Notes under the pieces: generated by a model
The model's input: only the letters and a program-made list of their open reading frames with translations
Databases searched by the model: none
Told to the model about the DNA's origin: nothing
NCBI GenBank assembly: GCA_944381165.1
Contig: CALWKC010000004.1
Span: 42,776-106,775, forward strand
Length of the DNA: 64,000 nucleotides
Direction of reading: 5' to 3'
Origin: an uncultured Lachnospira sp.
GTDB taxonomy: Bacteria > Bacillota > Clostridia > Lachnospirales > Lachnospiraceae
Shown: in pieces, positions 8,788 to 17,857 of the stretch
How positions within the stretch are numbered: position 1 is the first letter of the stretch
How the letters are laid out: every line of letters starts with the position of its first letter
Position numbers and translations under genes: made by a program

Positions 8788-9771
8788 TTATTCACTCTCC
8801 TCCCTGATAACTTCTGTTATCCTTACTGCATATTTATCATCTGAATATCCTGGCAATGCCATGAATTTACGGATATTTCCGACATACACTTCCAATTCTT
8901 CGTCTACATTGCGATTGACTTTAATAATATCTCCCACCTGCAGATTTGCAAAATCCGCAACGCTTATAGTACTGTTTCCAAGCACTGCCTTAATAGGTAT
9001 CTTAGCTCTGCTGATAGCACTCTCGATAGTTTTTTCGTATGAATGCTCATCTTTTTCCCTCATTGTTGAAAACCAATACTTTGTATTGAGCTTATCAATT
9101 ACCGGCTCTAACGTGTCGAATGGCAGACAGATATTCATAAGTCCCTCAACATCACCGATTTTAATATTAAGCGTTATGATCGCAATGGTTTCACTAGGAG
9201 ATATAATCTGGGCAAACTGCGAGTTAGTCTCAATTCTTTCCAGCCGCGGTGAAATCTTTACAACATTCTCCCACGGCTCAAGAAACAGATTTACACAAAT
9301 TGAAAAAATACGTTCAAGTATTGACAACTCTATCTCCGAATAGTCTCTCTCCTTGTCCAGCGATTGTCCGGCTCCTCCCAGCAGTCTGTCCACAATAGCA
9401 AACCCCAGATTGGATGCCATTTCCATGATAACATTTCCCGCCAAAGGCTCCATGCTTATTACTCCAAGCAGCACAGGATTGGACAATGCATTTGAAAACT
9501 CTGAATAAATAACAACCTCAGAATTGACAACATCAACCGTTACAGACTTACGAAGATATGCCGGAAGATTGGTAGCCATAAGTCTTGCAAAATGCTCATA
9601 GATAATTTCCAATGTTCTTAAATGTTCTTTTGAAAACTTTGCAGGTCTTGCAAAGTCATAATTCTTAACCTGTTTTTCCTCGGTATTTTTTGCCTCGTCA
9701 ATGTCAAGCTCTCCAGTGCTTAAGGCTTTCAAGAGGTCATCAATCTCATTTTGTGATAAAACCTCACCCAA
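8788..9771 (-). CDS. fliM: Flagellar rotor-switch protein FliM
   Basis: 327 aa from a TTG start at 9771, which has GGGAGG about 10 nt upstream and gives the normal family start LGEVLSQNEIDDLLKAL; an upstream ATG at 9813 would add 14 poorly conserved residues. The N-terminal LSQNEIDDLL helix binds CheY-P, the middle CheC-like domain binds FliG (EPLAGNVIMEMASNLGFAIVDRLLGG), and the C-terminal SpoA domain forms the C-ring with FliY. Genes fliL-fliM-fliY are in the usual order. Confidence 0.96.
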   Translation of the reverse strand: MGEVLSQNEIDDLLKALSTGELDIDEAKNTEEKQVKNYDFARPAKFSKEHLRTLEIIYEHFARLMATNLPAYLRKSVTVDVVNSEVVIYSEFSNALSNPVLLGVISMEPLAGNVIMEMASNLGFAIVDRLLGGAGQSLDKERDYSEIELSILERIFSICVNLFLEPWENVVKISPRLERIETNSQFAQIISPSETIAIITLNIKIGDVEGLMNICLPFDTLEPVIDKLNTKYWFSTMREKDEHSYEKTIESAISRAKIPIKAVLGNSTISVADFANLQVGDIIKVNRNVDEELEVYVGNIRKFMALPGYSDDKYAVRITEVIREESE

Positions 9772-9839
9772 ACTTCTCACCTCCCTGCGATTTTTCTCTT
9801 TTTTACAGTGCAATACTGCATTGTATATGCAGTCTCATC

Positions 9840-10367
9840 TTACTGTACAAGTATTTCCGAAAGAGTAACGGAACAGATTGCTTCTGTCTCAAACTGATCC
9901 TGCAGGGCTGTCAGAAGATTACTTTCAATAACCGTCTTGTTCTTAGTCACGTCATTGTAAGAATACTTTAAAGCCTCCGTTGTAATCTGGCTTACAATAA
10001 GCTTCATACCGTTGTTGATGCTTGTAGATTTTGCAGAGTAATCCTTAGCCTTTTTATTCAATCCGAGCGTAACCTTAAGAACAACATAGTGCGTCTTGCC
10101 GCTGTCCGTATAGGAAACAGTAATATTGCTGCTGTCGCCGCTTGTAACTTCAATATACTCAATATCGTCGATATTAACGCTTGTTCCCGTCTGAGAGCCG
10201 TTGGCAGCCATTCCAGCCGAATCCAAATCAATTATCTGACCCACCTTCTTTATCAGATTATTAGTCCTGTTATTTGTTGATACAAGCGAAAATGTCAAAA
10301 TAACTGTCAGTATAAGGTTTATCAAAACCAATGCAAGCGTTATAACATTCAGCATACTCTTTTTCAT
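9840..10367 (-). CDS. fliL: Flagellar basal-body-associated protein FliL
   Basis: 175 aa from the second ATG (9 nt after GGAGG). One N-terminal membrane segment (LNVITLALVLINLILTVILT), then an extracytoplasmic domain ending in the FliL pattern ...ESNLLTALQDQFETEAICSVTLSEILVQ. FliL surrounds the stator and supports torque generation. Position after motA-motB and before fliM supports the call. Confidence 0.9.
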   Translation of the reverse strand: MKKSMLNVITLALVLINLILTVILTFSLVSTNNRTNNLIKKVGQIIDLDSAGMAANGSQTGTSVNIDDIEYIEVTSGDSSNITVSYTDSGKTHYVVLKVTLGLNKKAKDYSAKSTSINNGMKLIVSQITTEALKYSYNDVTKNKTVIESNLLTALQDQFETEAICSVTLSEILVQ

Positions 10368-10388
10368 AATCATAATCCTCCGCAGCAG

Positions 10389-11198
10389 TTAGCTGTTAAA
10401 CGTATTATATATTTTTATCTCTACTCTTCTGTTCTGTGCCCTTCCCTCAGCCGTTGAGTTTGAAGCTATCGGAACATATTCGCCCCGGCCTGACGACATC
10501 ATGGTCGTTGCGTCAAAGCCCTTGTTGTCGACCAGATGCTTAAACACAGAATACGCACGTTTCTGTGACAGCATCATATTATCAGGAAATTCAGATGTAT
10601 TAATAGGCACATTGTCAGTATGACCCTCAATTATAATAAGATTATCATTATACTCATAAATGGCATCAGCCACCTTATCAATAAGTTCAACAGCTTCAGC
10701 TTTGAGTTCGGCTCTTCCCGAATCAAAAAGAATTCCGCTTCCAAGATTAAGCTCAACATACTTGCTTGTAGCTGTTATCTCGACCTGATCGGATACATTG
10801 GCTTCCTCCAAAGCATTCTCTATCGCCTCAGCCATCTGTTCAGACTCGGCAAGTCCCTCGCGCTCAACCTCCTCAAAAGCATCCTGACCTGTCTGCTCCT
10901 CAGGCTGGGAAAAGGAGCCGTCTGCACTCAGCCCGACGCTGTTGTAATAATCACCGATAGCGCTAAGCTGACTGGCGCCGCTTCCCACAAGTATACCCTC
11001 GTCGCTTAAAGCCGAGCCGCCGCTTGGGAGAACGCTGAACGCAGCCGAGAGAGACGCAGATAATTCCTGAAACTTCTGCTGGTCCATATTTGACATTGCA
11101 AACAAAAGAACAAAAAAGCAAAGAAGAAGATTCATCAAGTCGGCAAAGGTATTAAGCCAAAGCTGTGCCGGCTTTTCCGGTGCGGCTTTTCTTTTCAT
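10389..11198 (-). CDS. motB: Flagellar stator protein MotB
   Basis: 269 aa. Single N-terminal membrane segment with the conserved proton-binding Asp in TFADLMNLLLCFFVLLFAMS (about residues 17-36), an acidic linker (residues 80-140), and a C-terminal OmpA/MotB peptidoglycan-binding domain with IIEGHTDNVPIN and RGEYVPIASNSTAEGRAQNRR. It anchors the stator to the wall. Overlaps motA by four bases (ATGA). The conserved Asp suggests proton rather than sodium coupling, though the ion is not proven by sequence. Confidence 0.96.
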   Translation of the reverse strand: MKRKAAPEKPAQLWLNTFADLMNLLLCFFVLLFAMSNMDQQKFQELSASLSAAFSVLPSGGSALSDEGILVGSGASQLSAIGDYYNSVGLSADGSFSQPEEQTGQDAFEEVEREGLAESEQMAEAIENALEEANVSDQVEITATSKYVELNLGSGILFDSGRAELKAEAVELIDKVADAIYEYNDNLIIIEGHTDNVPINTSEFPDNMMLSQKRAYSVFKHLVDNKGFDATTMMSSGRGEYVPIASNSTAEGRAQNRRVEIKIYNTFNS

Positions 11199-11995
11199 CG
11201 AGCTTCACCTCCAGCCTCCGTCTCAGACATATTGCTTCTTGCGCCCGGCGCAAGGAATGATTTAAGCTTTTCTTCTATAACTCTAGGGTTTTCTCCCGCC
11301 TGTATAGACAAAAGTCCCTCGATTATAATTTCCTTCATCTGATACTCGTTATCATTGATAAGCTTTAACTTATTCGAAATCGGCACGCACAGCCAGTTGG
11401 CAATCAATGAGCCATAAAATGTAGTAACAAGAGCCACAGCCATGTTTGGTCCGATAGACTCCATATCCTGCAAATCCGCAAGCATCAGGATAAGTCCTAT
11501 AAGAGTACCTATCATACCCCATGCCGGACCGAGCGCCGCCCAGTTATCATAGAAGCCTGAGACCTTTTTATGTCTGGCATCCATATTGTCCAGCTCTGTC
11601 TCAAGAATTCCCCTTACCAGTTCAGGCTCTGTTCCATCCACAATAAGCAGAATTCCCTTCTTCATAAACTCATCATCCAGAGTGCCTGCAACCTCTTCAA
11701 GCGCAAGAAGTCCTTCTTTTCTTGCCACATTTGACAAATCAATAATCTTCCCTATAAGGTTACCGTAATCAAGCTTTGGGTCCTTAAAAGCCATTCCCAT
11801 CCCCTTAATACAGGTAATAAAATCTTTTATTGTATATGAGCAAAGCATTCCGGCAAGCGAGCCTCCAAACGTAATAATTACTGAAGGCAAATCCCAGAAA
11901 CTGTCAATAATCGCACTTACATCTGCGCTTGACAAAATTCCGAAAACAACCATTGCAAAGCCCGCAATCATTCCTATAAGTGTAGCTATATCCAC
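11195..11995 (-). CDS. motA: Flagellar stator protein MotA
   Basis: 266 aa. Four membrane segments: two at the N-terminus (LIGMIAGFAMVVFGILSSAD and the VIITFGGSLAGML region) and two after the cytoplasmic loop (AWGMIGTLIGLILMLADL, AVALVTTFYGSLIANWLCVP). The loop carries the charged residues that contact FliG. Typical MotA length. Stop overlaps motB; flbD lies 52 bp upstream. Confidence 0.96.
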   Translation of the reverse strand: MDIATLIGMIAGFAMVVFGILSSADVSAIIDSFWDLPSVIITFGGSLAGMLCSYTIKDFITCIKGMGMAFKDPKLDYGNLIGKIIDLSNVARKEGLLALEEVAGTLDDEFMKKGILLIVDGTEPELVRGILETELDNMDARHKKVSGFYDNWAALGPAWGMIGTLIGLILMLADLQDMESIGPNMAVALVTTFYGSLIANWLCVPISNKLKLINDNEYQMKEIIIEGLLSIQAGENPRVIEEKLKSFLAPGARSNMSETEAGGEAR

Positions 11996-12047
11996 TATGT
12001 AACACCATCCGTTTCTTTTATTTTATCTATTGTTTAACACTTTATTA

Positions 12048-12239
12048 TCAATTCAAATTCGTGTATATCTTTCTTTTGTACTCTATCACCCTGTCAACAA
12101 TATCACTGCTGCTCTCCTTGACAATATACTTAGTTCCGGTTGTCAGCGTTATGACAGTATCAGGCGTCTCCTCCACTGACTGGATGATGTCTGCGTTAAT
12201 CACTATCTTGGTATCGTTAAAACGCGTCACACTAATCAT
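12048..12239 (-). CDS. flbD: FlbD/SwrD family small flagellar protein
   Basis: 63 aa. Matches the short FlbD family (YlzI/SwrD in Bacillus) that lies after flgE and before motA or fliL in Firmicutes; in Bacillus SwrD increases motor torque. The whole family pattern is present: VTRFNDTKIVINADIIQSVE then PDTVITLTTGTKYIVKES and a C-terminal helix (DIVDRVIEYKRKIY). A GAGGGAG ribosome-binding site lies a few bases before the ATG. First gene after a terminator-like structure and a candidate promoter, so it may begin a separate transcription unit. Confidence 0.9.
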   Translation of the reverse strand: MISVTRFNDTKIVINADIIQSVEETPDTVITLTTGTKYIVKESSSDIVDRVIEYKRKIYTNLN

Positions 12240-12335
12240 AAATCTCCCTCAATAAATAATAATTCATAATTTCTTAACAGAAAACTCTGCTTTTAGTACT
12301 ATTTCATAACTAGTACCTGAGATAACACTATGTAT

Positions 12336-12364
12336 ATTAAAACACTTTTCTTCAATTATTGCAA
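12336..12364 (-). promoter_or_regulatory. Candidate sigma-A promoter for flbD-motAB-fliL onward
   Basis: On the minus strand, -35 TTGCAA (12359-12364) and -10 TTTAAT (12336-12341) are separated by exactly 17 nt, about 95 nt upstream of flbD and downstream of the terminator-like RNA. Matches are 4/6 and 5/6 to consensus. A 6-bp inverted repeat (GTACTA/TAGTAC) lies between it and the gene. A second promoter here would let stator and switch genes be expressed independently of flgB-flgE. Confidence 0.45.
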
Positions 12365-12441
12365 TAAAACCCTCAAAATTTCTTGTCATTTTTGTTACAT
12401 TTTGGTCTGCATAATAATTTAATAATTATTTAATTGCAGAT

Positions 12442-12531
12442 AAAAAAAACAGACACGGAAACCGGATGCCTCCAATTATTAGATTTTGTTCTAACATTTG
12501 AGGGACAGTTCGGAATTTCCCGCATCTGTTT
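12442..12531 (-). ncRNA. Structured RNA / terminator-like element between flgE and flbD
   Basis: In the 351-bp gene-free stretch after flgE, the transcript can form a 15-bp closing stem (arms 12517-12531 and 12447-12461, three G-U pairs) followed by a run of eight U (12442-12449), as in an intrinsic terminator. The loop is not simple: it is 55 nt long and contains a TTAGA/TCTAA hairpin (12479-12494) extended by CCTC...GAGG. It could be a terminator with a large branched loop, or the expression platform of an unknown regulatory RNA. I recognise no known riboswitch motif in it. Confidence 0.6.
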
Positions 12532-12590
12532 CTGCTGTTTATTATTAAATTATCATATTAAAATTATATTTATCACCTGTACATTTCTAT

Positions 12591-13913
12591 TTATCTCTTA
12601 AGATTTATAAGCTCTTCAAGCAAGGTGTCAGAAACAGTAATAATTCTCGAATTAGCCTGATAACCTCTCTGCGTAGTAATCATGTTTGTAAACTGGTCCG
12701 CCAAATCGACGTTGGACATTTCAAGATAGCCGGATGTAATTGAGCCGTCATTTTCTGTAATATCCTGTCCGATGCCGTCAAACGAGCCAGAGTTCAGTGT
12801 TGCAGCATATAGATTATCTCCTACCTTTTCAAGACCGGCAGGGTTGGAGAAGGTTGTAACAGCAATCTGACCGATTACTTTTGTGTCACCGTTGCTGTAG
12901 CTGGCAACAATCTGACCGGCCTCGTCAATTCCGTAAGCCGTCATTTTACCTACCGCCTTACCTGCGCCGACGCCGTCAATGCCCATAGTGCTCTTAATGT
13001 CAGATGCGTCCGCATACATTGTAAGTCCTGAAGCATCAAGCGTAATTGTAGATGTAGCGCCGTTGTTTACGCCTATATTCGCAATATTTCCGGAGCCGTC
13101 CGCGCTGTTATCAGTAATAGTGAGAGAGAGATTTCCATTTCCAACCATTGAAGCTCCGGTATTTGTGTTGAATGTAACCTGTGTGTCACATGATACGCTC
13201 AACTCCGTCGGCTCTCCGTTCATTGTAACTGCCCCGCCCGTAAGGTTGTAGCTTGTAGTGCCGGCAGCATCATCCTTGCTGTCATAAGACAGTACAAGCG
13301 TAGCCTGGTACTCGTTTCCGAGAGTATCATAGAAATTAATCGTGAACGTAGTATCGCTTGTCGCTCTGGCATCAACATTTCCTGAAACCGTAACTCCTGT
13401 AGTAACAGATGGAGCAGTATACATAAACTCAGGGCTTGACACATAGAGAGGCTGCACTGTATCCTTTACCACGTTGCCGTCAGCGTCAACTCCCCATCCC
13501 ATTACATTCGCACCGCTCTGTGTAACAAGCGCTCCGTTGGTATCCTGTGTGAAATCTCCTGCTCTTGTAAAATATGTATTACCTGCGCTGTTTACAATGA
13601 AAAACGAATCTCCGCTTATCATTAAGTCCAGCGCGTTGTCGGTACGCTCTGAAGCGCCCTGTGAAGAAATTGATGTTGAAATCGCGCCCACAGACGAGCC
13701 GAGACCAATCTGCTTTGCGTTAGTGCCGCCCTTACCTGTTGTCTGGTTAGGACCTGTCGCTGTCTGTGTCGTCTGATAATAAACGTCGCTGAATGTTACA
13801 GACTGCGATTTATAAGCTACTGTGTTGACGTTGGCAATATTGTTACCAATAACGTCCATTTTCGTCTGATGTGCCTTTAAACCTGACACAGCAGAAAATA
13901 ATGACCTCATCAT
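12591..13913 (-). CDS. flgE: Flagellar hook protein FlgE
   Basis: 440 aa. N-terminal rod/hook signature SLFSAVSGLKAHQTKMDVIG then NNIANVNTVAYKS; central variable hook domains; C-terminal heptad region YLEMSNVDLADQFTNMITTQRGYQANSRIITVSDTLLEELINLKR, typical of the axial-protein family. It polymerises under the FlgD cap to form the hook. RBS GGAGG 9 nt before the first ATG. Length fits FlgE (hook) rather than FlgG (rod, about 260 aa). Confidence 0.95.
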   Translation of the reverse strand: MMRSLFSAVSGLKAHQTKMDVIGNNIANVNTVAYKSQSVTFSDVYYQTTQTATGPNQTTGKGGTNAKQIGLGSSVGAISTSISSQGASERTDNALDLMISGDSFFIVNSAGNTYFTRAGDFTQDTNGALVTQSGANVMGWGVDADGNVVKDTVQPLYVSSPEFMYTAPSVTTGVTVSGNVDARATSDTTFTINFYDTLGNEYQATLVLSYDSKDDAAGTTSYNLTGGAVTMNGEPTELSVSCDTQVTFNTNTGASMVGNGNLSLTITDNSADGSGNIANIGVNNGATSTITLDASGLTMYADASDIKSTMGIDGVGAGKAVGKMTAYGIDEAGQIVASYSNGDTKVIGQIAVTTFSNPAGLEKVGDNLYAATLNSGSFDGIGQDITENDGSITSGYLEMSNVDLADQFTNMITTQRGYQANSRIITVSDTLLEELINLKR

Positions 13914-14006
13914 AATTATTGTCCTCCGTTTTCAGAACATGAATCTGACGTGCTGTTTGTGCTCCTTCTGGCAATCGGGAACAGCAAAGCCTCCTTATCG
14001 GTCCGG

Positions 14007-14426
14007 CTAAATAATCACAGCCCCGTCAATATTCGTAAAAATATTCTCTTCGTTGTTATTTTTGTCCATAGCTGTCACTACCGTATTATTCTGTGTATTG
14101 ACAATAAACGCTAAATCATCCATGATTACCAGGGATTCCTTAATTCCTTTTAACCCCGCTTTTTGTGTTCCCACATTCAGTCTTGACAACTGTTCGTCAG
14201 TCAGCGTAATATCTCTCTGCTTAAGCCTCATATCGGCATGCTTTGAAAATTTAACGCCGCTCTGCGCTGTCTCGTCAACAATCTCAGCAATGCTTTTCTG
14301 CTTTGCCAAAATATCCTGGAATGACATTCCGATATTTTGGTTTGACGCTTCAGCGCTTCTGTTTTTACCGAATTTGTCCGCTGCCTGCAAGGTGGAAGTA
14401 AACCCGCCGGTTATGATATTATTCAT
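14007..14426 (-). CDS. TIGR02530-type flagellar operon protein
   Basis: 139 aa. The C-terminal two thirds match the small flagellar operon family TIGR02530: FSKHADMRLKQRDITLTDEQ, then KGIKESLVIMDDLAFIVNT and NNTVVTAMDK. This family is regularly found between flgD and flgE in Firmicutes; its role in hook assembly is not established as far as I know. No signal peptide or membrane segment. Acts presumably in the cytoplasm, perhaps with the hook cap or hook-length machinery (inferred from position only). Confidence 0.85.
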   Translation of the reverse strand: MNNIITGGFTSTLQAADKFGKNRSAEASNQNIGMSFQDILAKQKSIAEIVDETAQSGVKFSKHADMRLKQRDITLTDEQLSRLNVGTQKAGLKGIKESLVIMDDLAFIVNTQNNTVVTAMDKNNNEENIFTNIDGAVII

Positions 14427-14446
14427 AAGCAGCCTCCTTTAAAGCT

Positions 14447-15007
14447 TTATGCACTCTCGGTACTATCTTCAGTATTATCTGTATTTCCGTCCGATTCTGT
14501 TCCGTCAGTTCCATCAGTTCCTTCGGTTTCATCCGTTCCTTCAGTCCCATCTGTCACATCGTCACCGTCAGGATTAACCAGCTTGTCATAGTACTCATCG
14601 TCAAGCACTGTATCAAGATCCTCCAAATCATAAAGCTTTCCGTCGATTCCGAGATAAACCTTTCCGTCGATAACTTCCCAGTAATTAACCTTTCCCGCAA
14701 TCATTCCGGTAGCGTTATAATTAGTTTTCATAATAACAGCTTTTCCCACGAGCGATGACGCCATCTGCTGCTCAACCTTGTTGCCCATCTCTGTCGTCGC
14801 CTCAACCTGAGTAAATGTCGCCATCTGAGTTATATACTGTGTATTGTCTGTCGGCTCAAGCGGGTCCTGGTACTGCATCTGTGCAACGAGAAGCTGTAAG
14901 AAATCATTTACATCAAGGCTTGAATTGCTCTTTTCGTTTTTCGTTGTGGAGCTGATGCTGCCGGACGTATTATCATACTCACCGTTGATAATATTGTTTA
15001 AAACCAT
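14447..15007 (-). CDS. flgD: Flagellar hook-cap protein FlgD
   Basis: 186 aa. N-terminal FlgD signature DVNDFLQLLVAQMQYQDPLE, then NTQYITQMATFTQVEATTEM, then a small beta-rich part (GKAVIMKTNYNATGMIAGKVNYWEV). The last 40 or so residues are an acidic Thr/Gly/Glu/Asp repeat tail (TDGTDGTES-like), with no Ig-like C-terminal domain. FlgD caps the growing hook and is removed when it is complete. The tail may interact with the surroundings outside the cell; this is inference. Confidence 0.93.
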   Translation of the reverse strand: MVLNNIINGEYDNTSGSISSTTKNEKSNSSLDVNDFLQLLVAQMQYQDPLEPTDNTQYITQMATFTQVEATTEMGNKVEQQMASSLVGKAVIMKTNYNATGMIAGKVNYWEVIDGKVYLGIDGKLYDLEDLDTVLDDEYYDKLVNPDGDDVTDGTEGTDETEGTDGTDGTESDGNTDNTEDSTESA

Positions 15008-15027
15008 TTTTTGCCTCCTTTCTTTAA

Positions 15028-16428
15028 TTATGCCGAATACTCGACACTGCTGTTTTCATTGATATAGGTGCGCTCTTGTTCCTCGGAATTCTCTTCCTCA
15101 TCAAAGTTAAGGTCATCGAGATTAATTTTTCTTGTCCCGCCGGCTTTATGGCTCTGCTCTTTTTGCTCCGAAAAATTCTGATTGCTCTCAAATGCATTTG
15201 TGTGAACAGTTATCTCAACTGTCTCAACTTTAATGCCCTGACTTTCAAAATTTTCCTTGAGTGTCAAGAGCTGATTTTCAAGAGCTTTCTTGACCTGCTC
15301 ATTCTGAACATTAAGCTGTGCCGTGACAACGCCTTCTCTGACAGACACAAGAATATTTACCTTGCCCAGATTTTCCGGGGTGAGCTGGATTTCCATGCTC
15401 TGAAGTCCCTGTGTTGCGGTAAGCCTGATAGAATCCACAACCTGTCTCACAACATCCGCCGGGTTAATCTGGCTGGAACTGCTGTCAAATGCCGCCGCAA
15501 AACTCTCGGCTATGTTCTGAGTCACATTGATATTTGCCGTACCCGCCTGTCCTGACATGGCACTGCCGTCTGTGTTTTCTCCCAATGCCTGACCGCTTCC
15601 TCGCTGCATTGCGCTTTCCCTGCCCGATTGCTGTGTACCTGCCGTCAGCTTTTCACCGATTGCCTGTTCCAGCGTGTTCTGCCGAACATCTGTTTCAGAT
15701 GTTTCATTCCTGACACTTTCTGTATCCTGCTGCATATTAATCACATCGTCAGGCTGCTGCACATCTCCTTGAACTGTTTCCGTATCGGAAACCGCTGCTG
15801 CCAGCGCTCTGAGTTCATCGGCAGTCATACCAAGCTGTGACGCTGTAACTTCTGTCTGGTCTGACAGAAAACTCATAATAGACTTCATTGACGAAGAAAG
15901 AGTATCATCGGTAATCAGCATCATTGCATCCGTTGTTCCGGTTGCCTGCATTACAAACTGTGTTACATTCTCCGGCAGAAGCAAATCTGACATAGTGAGT
16001 CCGAGTGTCGTCATTACTTCCTGAGCTTCTTCATCGGTAAGTCCCAGAAGCTTTTTTATTTCTTCAAGCACTCTGTTTCCCGCCTCTTCAAGCTTTGCCG
16101 CATCATCATCGCTGACAGGGCTGCCGTTATCAACCGTTTCCGTTGACGCGTTCTTTACAGCTGTGTCCGAAACATCATTTTCAGCTGCTGAAGTCTTTTG
16201 CCCTGCGTCACTGTCAGTCTTCGATGTCTTGTCAGATGAAGTTTTGACCGAAACACTGCTAAACTGCTCTTTGCTGTTCGCCGTTGTTGTCTTTGATGCG
16301 CTGTTTGCAATTGATTTTGCCATGACATCTCCAAAACTGTTTGAGCCTGTGATTTTTGCGCTGCCCGACGGAAACAAAGAATCCGCCGAAGCGCTTTTTC
16401 CTGTTCCGTTTATCGCTGCACTAACCAT
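15028..16428 (-). CDS. fliK: Flagellar hook-length control protein FliK
   Basis: 466 aa. Low-complexity Ser/Thr/Lys/Asp-rich N-terminal half, as usual for the ruler part of FliK, and a C-terminal Flg_hook domain with the diagnostic LQSMEIQLTPENLGKVNILV followed by VREGVVTAQLNVQNEQVKKALENQLLTLKENFESQGIKVE (around residues 345-405). It measures the hook and triggers the FlhB specificity switch. Only the C-terminal domain is conserved; gene position before flgD agrees. RBS AAAGGAGG before the ATG. Confidence 0.93.
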   Translation of the reverse strand: MVSAAINGTGKSASADSLFPSGSAKITGSNSFGDVMAKSIANSASKTTTANSKEQFSSVSVKTSSDKTSKTDSDAGQKTSAAENDVSDTAVKNASTETVDNGSPVSDDDAAKLEEAGNRVLEEIKKLLGLTDEEAQEVMTTLGLTMSDLLLPENVTQFVMQATGTTDAMMLITDDTLSSSMKSIMSFLSDQTEVTASQLGMTADELRALAAAVSDTETVQGDVQQPDDVINMQQDTESVRNETSETDVRQNTLEQAIGEKLTAGTQQSGRESAMQRGSGQALGENTDGSAMSGQAGTANINVTQNIAESFAAAFDSSSSQINPADVVRQVVDSIRLTATQGLQSMEIQLTPENLGKVNILVSVREGVVTAQLNVQNEQVKKALENQLLTLKENFESQGIKVETVEITVHTNAFESNQNFSEQKEQSHKAGGTRKINLDDLNFDEEENSEEQERTYINENSSVEYSA

Positions 16429-16596
16429 CTTATCCTCCTTTCATAAAATATTATATAGTAAATTACCGGAAAAAAATCAAAATTTTTAATATTCTCCCGG
16501 TAAATTCACCCGTCTTCAAGCTATGTTTTCATATAGAAAAAGATTATAGAGTCAGCCTGCGAACTTTTTCGCAAATATATTTTATACAAAATCTAA

Positions 16597-17373
16597 TTAA
16601 GGAAACATAATCTTTGTCAGCTTTCCTGCATATACAGGGTCCATTTCCGCCATAATTGCAGCTCTCTGGTCAGGAGTCATGCAAAGAAGAATCTTTGCCA
16701 ATATATCCGTATCTCCTGTCATCTCCTCCATAATTGCAGCGGCATTCTCCGGGTCCATAGACGAATAGGTTGTCGCCCAATCCTGAATTTCCTGTGAATA
16801 CTGAAGCTGTTCGCATACTTCCTTATAAAGAGCAGCCGCATTATCCGGACTGATTTCCTCATACCATTTTTTGTATTCCTCTATATCAGGAGCGTTGTCA
16901 GTAAACACAACCTCCCTGTCAAACTCTTCCTTCAGCTTCTCAAAATTCTCCTGGTTGTCCTCATATACCTTGAGCCTTGCGACCTCAGCCTCCAGCTGCG
17001 CAATTCGCTCCGAACTTTCCGTACCGCTGTTCTGATACTGCGAAAGCTCTTCCTCAAGCTCTTTTATTCTCTCTACCGCTTCTGCCAGATTTTTATATTT
17101 GTAGCCTGTCTCCTCCATAACTTCCTCATCGCTCTTTTCAGGCAGTATTCGGTTAATCACAGGAACATTCTCTAAAAACGGCCGCAGCATGCTTCCTACC
17201 CCGCCCACGTCCATTTTGATGAGCAGTGCAAAAATCACCAGCCAGATAACAATAATAACTGCAGCAAGAAGCACTCCGGTAATACCGCCGCCCTTTTCTT
17301 CTTCACTCAACTCGTTATCGATACCAAGATTATCTTCCGGCTTATTCTTTTTTCTCTTTGCCATGTCATCCAA
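16597..17373 (-). CDS. MotE/YlxF-like membrane protein with MgtE-N-like domain
   Basis: 258 aa. Basic N-terminus, one membrane segment at about 30-52 (GVLLAAVIIVIWLVIFALLI), a coiled coil (residues 90-150, EAVERIKELEEELSQYQNS and on), and a C-terminal MgtE-N-like repeat region with M(S/D)PxxAA motifs (MDPENAAAIMEEM, MTPDQRAAIMAEMDP). This matches YlxF of Bacillus and the MotE family that stabilise flagellar or stator parts. Lies between fliJ and fliK as ylxF does. Function in this organism is inferred from family and place. Confidence 0.82.
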   Translation of the reverse strand: MDDMAKRKKNKPEDNLGIDNELSEEEKGGGITGVLLAAVIIVIWLVIFALLIKMDVGGVGSMLRPFLENVPVINRILPEKSDEEVMEETGYKYKNLAEAVERIKELEEELSQYQNSGTESSERIAQLEAEVARLKVYEDNQENFEKLKEEFDREVVFTDNAPDIEEYKKWYEEISPDNAAALYKEVCEQLQYSQEIQDWATTYSSMDPENAAAIMEEMTGDTDILAKILLCMTPDQRAAIMAEMDPVYAGKLTKIMFP

Positions 17374-17398
17374 GTTCCTTCCGTCAAATTATTTATCC

Positions 17399-17851
17399 CT
17401 ATGAATCTTCACTTTTATCATTATAAGTAAAGCTTACCAATTGGTCAATTTCTTTCTTTTCCTCGGCGTTAAGCTCTTCCTTAAATTCCTCAAACGCCTT
17501 TTCTCTGAGCTTTTCATAAATCTTGCGCTCCTGCATAGCCTGATTGAGCTTTTCCCTGATTCTGTCAAGATTGCGCTGCGCCAGTCTTACCGCAAGCGCC
17601 TGCTGCTGCATAAGCACCTTTATCGTCTCTATATAGCCGTTGTATTTTTTCAGCTCTCCCAGCTCAAGCCTGTCGGCAGAGAGCCTTTTGAGTTCATTCT
17701 CATATTCTCTTCTTCTCTGAATAAGCTTTTTGAGCTTATTTTCCTCCTGCAAAAGCTTTGCGCTCGCCTCGGCAAATTCCGTCTTTACCTGAGTCTCAAG
17801 CCTCAGCTTTATATCCAGGATATTCTGCATTTTGTAAACAAATTTAGCCAT
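17399..17851 (-). CDS. fliJ: Flagellar export chaperone FliJ
   Basis: 150 aa, almost wholly alpha-helical coiled coil rich in Lys, Glu, Arg and Leu, beginning MAKFVYKMQNILDIKLRLE as FliJ proteins do. FliJ sits in the centre of the FliI hexamer and links it to FlhA. Sequence conservation is low, so the call relies on length, coiled-coil character and location 6 bp after fliI. Confidence 0.9.
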   Translation of the reverse strand: MAKFVYKMQNILDIKLRLETQVKTEFAEASAKLLQEENKLKKLIQRRREYENELKRLSADRLELGELKKYNGYIETIKVLMQQQALAVRLAQRNLDRIREKLNQAMQERKIYEKLREKAFEEFKEELNAEEKKEIDQLVSFTYNDKSEDS

Positions 17852-17857
17852 ACTCTA

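Noticed and set aside
12442-12531. Cyclic-di-GMP riboswitch
   Set aside because: None of the conserved GEMM tetraloop or receptor sequences could be found; kept only as an unclassified structured RNA.
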